A DNA stretch of 64,000 bases from Ligula intestinalis. Its lineage: Eukaryota > Platyhelminthes > Cestoda > Diphyllobothriidea > Diphyllobothriidae. Below are positions 51,805 to 60,909 of the stretch, piece after piece. The number at the start of each line of letters is the position of its first letter. Position 1 is the stretch's first letter. The DNA lies in assembly GCA_036362985.1 (NCBI GenBank), contig JAYGXS010000003.1, positions 798,141 to 862,140 of the forward strand, given 5' to 3'. A program made the translations under genes and the position numbers. The notes under the pieces are model-generated. The model was not told where the DNA came from and ran no database searches. It saw nothing but the letters and a program-made list of their open reading frames with translations.

Positions 51805-54800
51805 GTAGGGTTTAGTTTTTGATTATAATTTTTTTGAAGTTTACCGGCGAAGCGGCAGGTTCCTATTCTAAAACAACCTACGATGGTGAGATGCAAATGT
51901 TGATGGATGCTGCCGACAAAACCCATAAAACATGTGATAAACTTCAGAATGGCATAACAGCCTGGTTAAATACTAATCCAAGTATGTGTATGATTTTTTT
52001 GCACTTCTTTTCATTGTGTATATACATTGCTGCAGCAATATACGTGCATCATCATGATGACACAACATATACTGGCTAAAACCGCTATTTTAAATGTCTT
52101 TCTTGTGGGGATTTTCGTAACATATTTGAACGCATGAACAGTTATAAAATGTTGTTTTTTTATTACCTAAGTCGACAGAGTGCAAGAAAAGGTGCTTGAC
52201 AAATTCGATGCGAAAAAAACCCAGAAATTGACTACCTCTGAATTGTTTGGCCAACTGCAACAATCTTTGGCCCAGGACCTTCCTGGAACCAACTTGAGTA
52301 CGTTTTTATGGTCGTTTTTTCTGTTCTTTATATACACTGGACCTTTAATGTGAGGCCTATAATGAACTATACAGTACACTATATCTGAACTTTGGGCGAT
52401 TTTAGGCATTGCGCTCTCTCAGTATGGTATAGTTGAAGTCGAGATTGGACAAGCAGAACGCCAGTTGGCAACAGACATCCAGAAAAATATCCTCACAATC
52501 ACAAAAGATTTCCTCACTGGTATTTGGCCGGATATTCAGGTGAGATTGCGAGATAAACCCCCAATTGAAATGCATACTGTAGTCCGTACATCACGAACTT
52601 TAAGTTTTGTGTGTGCCTTTAAATAAAACCTATTTCATAAGCGCTTTGCATGTATATAGTTTAATTCTAGATGAATAAAATGTGTATTAAGATGAGTGTT
52701 TTTCCAGGAAAAAAGTTCAGCACTTGCGTGCCGCCCGTTTCTGTTTTAACAAAAATGTGGTCTTCGAGGTACTCATATTCTTAAAGCATTCAAGAAATTG
52801 TTGAAGAAGTATGTATGTATGTCTGTATGAAGAAGTATGTATTTTACATGCCTCATTAACAGCCGATGGCGCGTTGTACATTTTGGGCATTCACAACTTA
52901 CTTGGCGAGTGCTCTCGTAATCCTTTTTCTCGCAATGTTTTGCACAAACAGTACTGTTTTCCACCTATACTCAATAAATCAGCCGACGCCAGACTTCAGG
53001 TTTTATGAACAAACTGTTTCAGCTTCCACACGCAACGTAATGATGATGAATACATTATCTGTCTATTCTTTATAGAAAGTGTCATTTAACAACAATGTCG
53101 AGGACAAAATTATATGGAATGCATGCTAGTGTAGACTAATTACTTGATGATTGCATTTTTTTGCTGTTTTTCACGGGTAACACAGTTTAAATAGCCGTTC
53201 TCGAAGCAGCCTCGGGGTAATGCACCGGCTTTTATTCAAGCATTTATGTTATCGAATTTGACCGTCCGGCAAATAGCAACTCTATTTACATTTTTGTCCA
53301 AGAATGTAATCTACGAGGGGCCCACAATAATGCATGTTAAGCTTAACGAAGTTGGCTGAGGTTTTCGTTTAGGGTAAAATTATAAATGAGAATGTTCTGA
53401 GGTTAAATAATGGAGATCTGGAAGCTGAGAGCCATCTGAGCCATCCATGTGTAATTTACGCTCTATTTTATGATTCGCCAACTTGTTTTTTTGAAAAGGA
53501 GACACTGTAGCCTTATTTTAAAATTTCGACCTAGACAGTTAACTTTTCAGTGAAATTCAGCCTTCAGACTTCTCTCAAAGTCTGTTCCTACAAATGGTAG
53601 AATTTAACTTATAAATCATTGTTTCGCTCTATCAGTGAATTCTTTAAACGCTCATCCACGTAGAAACCATCCAAGCAGTTTGTTCTGCCTTGCTTCTAAC
53701 TTCGTGATGATTCTATCAGAGTAGCTAATGTTTTCAAATTACTGAATTATGGCGGGAAATTTAACCAGTGATAAGGCAGCTCTATACTCAACAGTAAACT
53801 CAGCCGTGCAGATTCAAAAACAAAAGTTTGTTAATCCGAAACTTGAAACAAATCTAATTGTTTAAATCTCGCACACGTCCCTTACTGATTTCCTAAATGT
53901 TTATGGCTACAAATTCTTGCAGTAATCATGGAGAATGTTAACCGTTTGTAGCGAAATCGGAGATCTCTAGAGGCTTTCCGTTTAGACTACGATGCGGTCG
54001 CCCAGAAACGGAGTCGTTGCACGGATCTGAGCAAACAAAGGGCGGTAAGTATGTAGACGTCTGTCTATCTTTGTTAAATTTTTCTTCCCTATGCTAAATT
54101 TAATGATAAAAACTGGCATCTCAGGTCACTTGAGTGTCGAACAACTAATTTACAACCTCCAGTTGTTTTTTATCCATAGTTTCATCAAACCGAAATTATT
54201 ATATCCCTTATTAAAAGATCATCCAGTGTCCTTCCCCCCGAAGAAATTGTACCTTGCAGCAACCGCCAAACCTTTTCAGTGCCTTTCATGGTAGTTGGGT
54301 GGGGAAATAAAGAAAAAAGAATACGGCCTGGGACGATGTTGTTAAATCGTTCACCAGCTACGTTAATCCAAGCCCTTAAAAACTGATTTATTCTATTTTC
54401 AAGGTTCCATTTCTGCAGCATGCTTTCAGGCATCTTAGAAAAAATTGAGCAAAGATGCTGGGTCAGTTTGTTTTGACAAAAAATAAGGACGATTTTATAT
54501 TATCCCGGTAGACTTTAAAGCCATAAAACGTTTTTGATAGTAATAGTGACGGAGAGAGCGAAAATGGGAAAGGGGATGCTGTTTTAGATGAGTGGGTAAC
54601 ATCTTGATTTGGGTTAGCAAATTGTTCAGCGGAGTAAGCTAAAGCGTTTTATTCCGGAATGTGAGTAGCCTAAAACCGCTACCTTACAATTTGTTATTGG
54701 ACCTGAAGACTAAAGTCTTAATGCGTGCTCCTATGAAAGCTTTTTTGCGCGGAAACTCGCGGCCACGAAGATAATTACCCTCACCGAAACACAACAAGTC

Positions 54801-57800
54801 CCGAATTAATTAAAGTCTGGACCTCTGATGAACACTCAGTCAATCGATAAATTAATCTGTCGCCGGCACACAGGATCACTTCCGGGACGGGGTTGCTGAT
54901 GATGGATCGTTTTTATTTCTGACGGTATGCTCTTATAAGAGTTTGAAAGCTCAGAAAGATAAAATCATGATTCTTGCGAGCGTAAGGTTACTTCTTTACT
55001 GGAACTCGTTATCTTAAACTCTCAAGTAACAATTACTCGCTTATCACGTCAGAGTAAACTTTCGAAAGCTCAGGTGCCTCAAAGAATTATTTTGGTGATC
55101 GAACAGCCTACTTCTCTCTTTTTAGTGTTCTACATTTTTCTGATCAACGGGCAGTAATTTTAATTTGTTTCTTCCTATTATTTTGAAGTTCGTTTACTCG
55201 GCCGTCACTCCTGTATGCGCCTCGGCTGCCATGATGCCCGGGTGTCCTACCGTTTCAAAGTAGGATTGTCGTGAGTGCTTTACTTAGGTCGGTTCTGGTG
55301 CATAAGGACAATACATTTCCTTGATTGCAATGCCTTCCCTCATGGGTGGGTCATGCCGCCTACCTGAGGTCCAAGTCCGATCCGCATTTTCTCCATCCCT
55401 ATAACCACTTCGATTAGCGGGTTAAATTGAACGTGTTTTGGTTGGAGTTCCCTCTCCTCTTGAATCTGCGTTCAGTAGAACCAGAGCATATGTGTAGTAC
55501 GCGTAGCAACATGTCGGAACTCGTCTTTAGTTGTCAGACGTCAGAACACTTACGCTAATCAACTCTCCGAGTTAGTATTCATCCTCATCATGTTTGCGTG
55601 ACTAATGTGGTGAGTTTAGTTTCTTAAAAGAAGGCTGATTGTTCCTCCAATAAGATAAAAAGTGGACTTTCTCTCTGTGCACCCTTTTTCCTTTCGTTGA
55701 CCTACCCGCATTGCGATGAGTATGATGCTTTAGCAGTAACTACGTTGGCAATTGAGCTGCCGTTAAACTCCCCAATCTTGAAATCACCCTCCATTTACAC
55801 CCTGCCTATGTTTCTTACCTTGATAGCTTGACGCCGAAAAGGAAACAAAGAAGGCCAAATTTGATGAGCAATTGGAGATCACCCGAGCCGTTCTGAAGCA
55901 GGCAACAGGGGTACAGGTAAGCCATTTTTTAACCACAGCGTGTTTCCCTGTCGGGGGCGGCCTGTTACAGTCGGCAATAAATTTACCCCCTTGGTCTTCC
56001 TGAGCACCTCTTATTACTTGCTCAATTTGCGTGACATTGGTTTGCATGCATGCGTGCGTGCGTGCGTGCACGGTCCCACGACATGGCTTACGGCGCGTGC
56101 TTGGCACGCATGCTGACTGCAAAAAAGGCAGTGCAGCGATCTCGGTGGGCTCAGAACGCACGGACTGGATGTGATGCCAATATTTCCTGCTAATTAAGTG
56201 TGCCTTTTAGGTATCTGGGAGATCCTAGGCTGACTGCTCAGGAGATCCTGCTTGGGCAGTCAGCTTACACTATCAGAATTGTGCCGATTCCACATGTTGC
56301 AGCAGGCTCGCCTGGTAACCTTACCTAAGTGTCATTAAATTCACGGCTCAGGGTGACGGCCTCGTAGCTCAGTTATCTAGAGCATTGGCTGTACTAAAGC
56401 CTTCCCTTGCTTGCTTGGGCCTGAATTCCGCCGAAGCCGGCGAATGTATTCAACTAAGACAGTCGAAAGAATTTGGTGGGCTGAGAAGGGCGCTTCTGTT
56501 TTTACTTCAGCCGATTTTGTCCGTGTGGGGACGAAGGTATTCTTCGGCTTGGTTACTATTGCCCTACTAGCGTAGCTGAAGTTCACAGCTCCAGGTAGAG
56601 TACGAGACTTTGCCGCTGCGTTCGACGCCACCCATCGTGACTCCGTATGGCGGACAACAGCATTTTATGATGTATCAACAAAAATAACCGCTTTGATCAA
56701 GGCATACTACCGCTCAAACACTGCGTGACTTCCAGTCCATTAAAACCTTTCAGAAGCTTTCGCTATTCGGTCTGGCGTTCGACACGGCTGTGTCCTGTCG
56801 CCCATCTTTTTTACTCCGCTATTGACTGGGTCCTCGGGAAGGCGCTACAGGACAATGACGGTCTTTAGCTAAGACCCGGACATCAACTGACTGATCTGGA
56901 CTATGCCAATGATATCGCTTTATAAGCTTCAAGTTTTGGCGATCTACAGTCTAGGGTGTCACGGGTGAACCAGGGCGCGAAATCAGTCGGCTCTTCCATA
57001 AATGCTGGGAAGACCAAAGTGTTTTCATGCGGCATCCGTGTCCAAGTGAAGGCATCTTTCGAGATTAGTGGCAACCAACTTGTAGAAGTAGATAGTTTCA
57101 AATACCTCGGAACGAGATTGCTGCCGAATGGAAAAAGTAAGGATGACATTGTCTCCCGAATCGACGCAGTTCGACGAGTTTTCTCCAGCTTTCGAAAGTG
57201 CCTATGGACCCGACGTGGTATTTCTACCTTCACAAAGGTCCACATCTATCGTGAATCTGTGCGGTTTGTTCTTCGAATGCGAATGTTGGGCAATGGGCGT
57301 TGATGATAAGCTGAAGCTGGAGCTCTTTGACCATTACTGCTTGAGAATCATCTTTCGAGTGAAGTTCACCGACTTCGTCTCAAGTGAGACAGTTTGCACT
57401 CGCTGCGACAGCATCGCAAGCATATCCCAGGCAGTCCAAGAAAAGCGAGTGAAGTGGTTTAGACTCATTTTTTATCGGCAGGCTCACGAGCTCAGTGGTA
57501 CAGCCCTTGACCCGGCAACAATTACCTAATTGGAAACGTCGACGGGGGGATCAGCTTAAAACGTAGCTCGACTCAGTCCGCCAAGCTATCGAAGTCGTTC
57601 TTGGACTTTCGGTATTCGGTCTCCGGCGCTGGCGAAGAGAATGGGTTAAAGTGTCCAGATCGTCGCGCATGGAGAAGCATCGTAGGGACGGCATTGAGGC
57701 GGGCTACATCAGTCATGATCGCAGCCGCAACAAGTACGCAAAGAGTCAGAACTACTCTAGTGTCAGCATATTCCTGAATAATAGCATTTCTTCCAGGATC

Positions 57801-59777
57801 TGCACTAATGTCACAACTCGAAATTATACCCTTAGGCATAAAACGGTAGCCTTGGGCGGCAGTCACAGCAATGAAAAACGTGACACACTTCAGTCACGAA
57901 GTTCTCGAATATCATCAGTATCAGTATATTGAGAGATATTGTACATATGTGCAGTGGTAGCAGAAAATTTGTTTCTCAGACTGTTGGCGAGGCCGGTTGT
58001 CCTGTGTCATAAGATGAAAATATGAGCAGACAGTGAAAAAACTCCTCAGGGATTTTTAGGAGAAAAACTGTCGCTCTTGTGGGGGTAATGCGTGGGATTT
58101 AGGAGAAAAAAGTAAGTTCCAACGGGGGGCATCGCAAAAGTTCCCAGGATCATTACCGTGTGGAAGCCGCGTCCTGATTCTTTCTTGCTGATTGCAGAGT
58201 CCGCCAATGGAACTGGAAAACAGAGGCATCCTAGATGACGAAAATTGTGAGGATTTTTCCCATTTTGTTAGGACGTCCTGTGAATCTGTAAGGCTAAGTT
58301 ATTACAGTACACGATGGTTCGTATTTCACGATCTGTCTTAGTGAACAGTGCCCTCCAACAAACTCTTCGAGCCAGAGTTCACATTTTCAAGTAGAATAAT
58401 AGCACTGATATCCTCATCTCGTAAGGGCGATAGTATATTCAAAGCACACAAGCAACGGTTGCCCTTCACCATATCAAGAACGTGCAATGCAGCCGAATTA
58501 TTCCTCGTCAATCCTACTAAAAGCCTTCCAACTAACGGAACAAAGGATGCCTTGCTGTTGCCTACCACGCTTAGGTGTGTGGATGAATCCACATGCACTT
58601 GGGGATGCGGGTATATTGGGCGAACACAAAGGCAGTTGCAGCCAGGGCTGCTGTGCACTTGTCTAAGTGGCTTTTCAAACATCAAAGCACAATACCACTG
58701 TTGGGACGGTCCGGACGCCTGTTATCATACTGTGAATCCGGAGGATACAAGAGCAAAGGCATCTTACTGGCGACCGGTTCATGCAGTTACAAGCGGCCTT
58801 CAAAGAACGGACATGAGCCAGGAAAAAGGAGGCACACGCAAGCAAGACTGCCCCGCGACCGGGTTGCTGTTTTCTGGAGGTCACGCTGAGGACAGATGCA
58901 CAGGCGCGCGTAAGCAAGCGCGCGCACGGCCACTGTTAAAGAGCCAATGACTACTGGCCCTTCAATATTCTGCCACCGCTGAAGGCGACACACTGCTGCC
59001 GGACACACAGAAGACCAAGCTGCTGGACACACAGGAACAGAGCTGATGCACTAGTAGAAGTGGCAGTAAAGTACTACCTGCTATCCTGTACTGCCTCCTC
59101 TTCCTAACACGTAACTGGGGGACATAGTCGGTGTTGACACAGGAACACACTCGCTTATAACAACTACGGTCCTCGATTACAAAGCAGCCACTAGACGGTG
59201 GTCATTCTGTTGACGGCTAAACAGCTTTGCGAGTACTCGTCCGCTGACGAATAACTCTAACCCTGTGCTATTTGAAGGCAGTCTATATGCGGTGAGTCAA
59301 TCTTCAATGACCCTGGTAGTCTCACGCCTAATTTCATGATTTGTGATAGCTTCCTTCCCCCCCCTCCCCTTTTTTTCTTTCCTATATGCCGGTTTCGAGG
59401 TAAAGTCTTTCATTTGATCAGTCTTTGCGATGAACTTTGATCCTTGCTGTGGAAATTCAAGCTGCTGTGTACTAATATTCGTTATCCATCTTTTTAAAAC
59501 GACGGCTTGCGTCTCATTAGTGGCCGGTGATTAGCGAAAGAACATCGCGGTTTGTACATATCAGCGGTTGAGGTGTGGTGGTAAAAACAATTTACTGAGT
59601 ATTAGGAACTCGCCTTTGAAAGATGCTTTTTCTTAACATGAATATGCTTTTTGGCTTTTACAGGACAAATTAACCAGTGGTCTAAAGGAGATGGCAGCAA
59701 CCCAGATGCGTTTCTACTCGATTTGCCTAGACCAAATGAAGGTGCTCTCGGAAAGACTGGAAAACCCTAAATTTTAA
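51739..59777 (+). CDS. Endophilin-B-like N-BAR domain protein, 7 exons
   Basis: Joined exons encode about 239 residues: 51739-51804, 51840-51981, 52172-52297, 52406-52539, 52721-52768, 55827-55916 and 59664-59777. All introns are GT-AG and all phases agree. The protein starts with an amphipathic helix (ALDGLRKFVDSTNTAFNRAV), continues through BAR helices (TYDGEMQMLMDAADKTHKTC, KVLDKFDAKKTQKL, VEIGQAERQLATDIQKNILT, FDEQLEITRAVLKQATG) and ends MRFYSICLDQMKVL...ENPKF. Order and spacing follow animal endophilin-B (SH3GLB), which bends membranes in endosome, autophagy and mitochondrial traffic. It lacks the usual C-terminal SH3 domain. Exon 5 is the least certain. Introns measure 35, 190, 108, 181, 3058 and 3747 nt. 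Confidence 0.85.
51840..51981 (+). CDS. Endophilin-B-like gene, exon 2
   Basis: Continues FTGEAAGSYSKTTYDGEMQM and ITAWLNTNP, BAR helix 1. The donor is A|GTATGT, phase 1. The RAVQ-FT junction matches the animal family. Confidence 0.85.
52172..52297 (+). CDS. Endophilin-B-like gene, exon 3
   Basis: Reads DRVQEKVLDKFDAKKTQKLT, then ELFGQLQQSLAQDLPGTN. Acceptor CCTAAG, donor A|GTACGT, phases 1 and 1. Confidence 0.8.
52406..52539 (+). CDS. Endophilin-B-like gene, exon 4
   Basis: Reads IALSQYGIVEVEIGQAERQL and FLTGIWPDIQ, the central BAR helix. Acceptor TTTTAG, donor CAG|GTGAGA, phase 0. Confidence 0.85.
52721..52768 (+). CDS. Endophilin-B-like gene, exon 5 (predicted)
   Basis: Sixteen codons reading HLRAARFCFNKNVVFE, chosen because the TTCAG acceptor and GAG|GTACTC donor keep phase 0 on both sides and fill the expected position between helices. 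An acceptor 13 nt upstream (TTCCAG) gives a stop in the required frame. Needs transcript support. Confidence 0.55.
52769..55826 (+). other. Intron 5 of the endophilin-B-like gene, nothing recognised inside
   Basis: About 3 kb without a recognisable exon, retroelement or RNA gene. The short frames inside show no motif. No further exon is needed to keep the protein in phase. Confidence 0.5.
55827..55916 (+). CDS. Endophilin-B-like gene, exon 6
   Basis: Thirty codons, LDAEKETKKAKFDEQLEITR and AVLKQATGVQ, matching the family's last long helix. Acceptor TTGATAG, donor CAG|GTAAGC, phase 0. Confidence 0.85.
56044..56070 (+). repeat. (GCGT)n microsatellite
   Basis: GCATGCATGCGTGCGTGCGTGCGTGCA, in intron 6. 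Confidence 0.9.
56352..56430 (+). tRNA. tRNA-like sequence in intron 6, probable SINE head or pseudogene
   Basis: CTCGTAGCTCAGTTATCTAG is a good D-arm/A-box. GGCT-GTACTAA-AGCC makes a 4-bp anticodon stem with a 7-nt loop. The B-box-like GCCTGAATTCC is imperfect and the acceptor stem does not close. It may be the head of a tRNA-derived SINE. Confidence 0.35.
56590..57730 (+). pseudogene. RTE-like reverse transcriptase fragment in intron 6
   Basis: Shifted frames show the RT in order: DFAAAFDATHRDSVWR (motif A, near 56612), ITALIKAYYRSNTA, IRSGVRHGCVLSPIFF (near 56770), LDYANDIAL in place of YADDIAL (near 56900), NAGKTKVFSCG, VDSFKYLGTRLLPNG (57090), then a thumb (RISTFTKVHIYRES-like; 57320 HYCLRIIFRVKFTDFVSSE) and the C-terminal WRRRRG-like part to about 57730. 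The GVRxGCxLSP and YLGxxxxxxG motifs mark the RTE group. The endonuclease is missing and the catalytic Asp is Asn. It is on the same strand as the host gene. Confidence 0.75.
57905..58240 (-). mobile_element. Family A 3'-end fragment in intron 6
   Basis: It matches the 3' UTR of the A copies at 12330-12720 and 44360-44744: ATCAGTATCAGTATA tail, CATATGTGCAGTGG, GGCGAGGCC and GGGGGTAATGCGTGGGATTT. It is severely 5'-truncated and carries no coding sequence. It is antisense to the host gene. The small AGGAA-TTT-TTCCT hairpin present in the other two copies is deleted here. Confidence 0.8.
58029..58072 (-). promoter_or_regulatory. ENE-like hairpin with U-rich internal loop (type 1)
   Basis: Stems, internal loop and apical loop are the same as in the family A module at 12479-12522. 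Its preservation in a non-coding truncated copy reflects its 3' position. Confidence 0.55.
58348..58770 (+). pseudogene. Penelope-like element fragment with GIY-YIG-type endonuclease remnant
   Basis: The frame gives CNAAELFLVNPTKSLPTNGTK, then after DESTC the motif WGCGYIGRTQRQL. After a frame change it continues AAVHLSKWLFKHQSTIP (58637-58690). A Cys-rich lead followed by YIGRT and an LPxWL-like segment is the layout of the C-terminal endonuclease of Penelope-like retroelements. The reverse transcriptase is absent. It is on the same strand as the host gene, in intron 6. The longer open frame to 58950 continues past the element and is probably chance. Confidence 0.55.
59664..59777 (+). CDS. 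Endophilin-B-like gene, exon 7 with stop
   Basis: Reads DKLTSGLKEMAATQMRFYSI and LDQMKVLSERLENPKF, then TAA at 59775-59777. Acceptor TTTTACAG. A CTCTCAG|GTAACG donor-like site lies 14 nt after the stop. In animal relatives the linker and SH3 domain would follow here. Confidence 0.8.
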   Translation, partial: DKLTSGLKEMAATQMRFYSICLDQMKVLSERLENPKF

Positions 59778-60503
59778 ATACCTCTCAGGTAACGATGTAT
59801 TTCTATACCTTAACGGGTATTCTTTGGCTTGGCTGACTCCTTGCTTGTACCATCACTGCCACATGGGTTCATTTACCGCTGCTTATAATTAATATTTCGT
59901 CAATACAATTATTATTAGTAGCGGTACTAGCATGTCTGCCATCTCCGTTACTACCCACTTCCACAACAGGTCGATTCCGAAAATTTCTTCTATATGTTCC
60001 ACAGCCTAGTGGTGCAGGGACGGTGACATTCGTGTGTGTTACTTTTAAGTGGTTCAAGATGCCTGTCGTGCCGTTGTCTGGTCCCTTCTTTGGTCGAGCG
60101 CATCCTTCAACATGAGCTTCAGACGTGCTACCACTGTACCTAACGATACAACATTCATGCCCACAGAAGAAGATGTAATCACATGACTTCTTAATTAAAC
60201 TCCCTATTAGGGGTAACTATCCATCCAAAGCCTACTTTTAATTAATAACCACCAAATCACTTAATCTCTCCTGTTCTCAAAAGATAACAAATTGAGTCAC
60301 TGGCGGTAAGGGAGTTGAAGGGGTCGCTCTCGTAGTTTTTTGTTGCAAGGATATTCTGTCTGGGCTGTTTGTTTGATTCCTGAACCCATCTTTTTAAATG
60401 ATCGTCGACTCATCTGTGGGTATATAGTCGTGGGACATTCTCACTCTGTGGTGGCTCTGGCTGCCTGTGTCCGATTCTCCTTCCGGACTCGGGTGGATTA
60501 GGA

Positions 60504-60530
60504 AAGAGAGTGAGAGAGAGAGAGAGAGAA
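60504..60530 (+). repeat. (GA)n microsatellite
   Basis: AAGAGAGTGAGAGAGAGAGAGAGAGAA. Confidence 0.9.
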
Positions 60531-60887
60531 ATGGAATTCGTTGCGGTAGATCCACAAATGACATTTGGGTGCTACTATCAGCCGCTGTATGAGTATCCCA
60601 GATTCCCCAATAACATTTAAGGGCTCCAGATCTGACACCAACATCCTGTCCCGTGATATTCCGTGCTGGTGAGCAACAGTTATATTCCCTTCAGTATACT
60701 TGGAAGTAGCAAGTCATACTCTTGAAAATACGGTTTCGCCAGCACTGACTAAGCTAGCAGATTTACGACTATTCATTGTTGTGTGCGCGCGCGCATGAAC
60801 CGAGACTTCTTAAGTTGCCTGGATTCAAAGAGCAGCGCCTGCTCACGTGAATTCAGTAAAAGAAATTATGCAAACAGTTGGCGATCG

Positions 60888-60909
60888 CTGCGTGCGTGCG
60901 TGCGTGCGT
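60888..60909 (+). repeat. (TGCG)n microsatellite
   Basis: Five TGCG-type units. Together with GT-rich sequence to 61030 it generates several spurious Cys/Val-rich frames. Confidence 0.9.

Noticed and set aside
55784..56161. Minus 125-codon frame
   Set aside because: Antisense of exon 6 and flanking intron, including the GCGT microsatellite.
58348..58950. A single 200-codon gene
   Set aside because: Only the first part matches a retroelement endonuclease, and its continuation is in another frame; the C-terminal part is unmatched.
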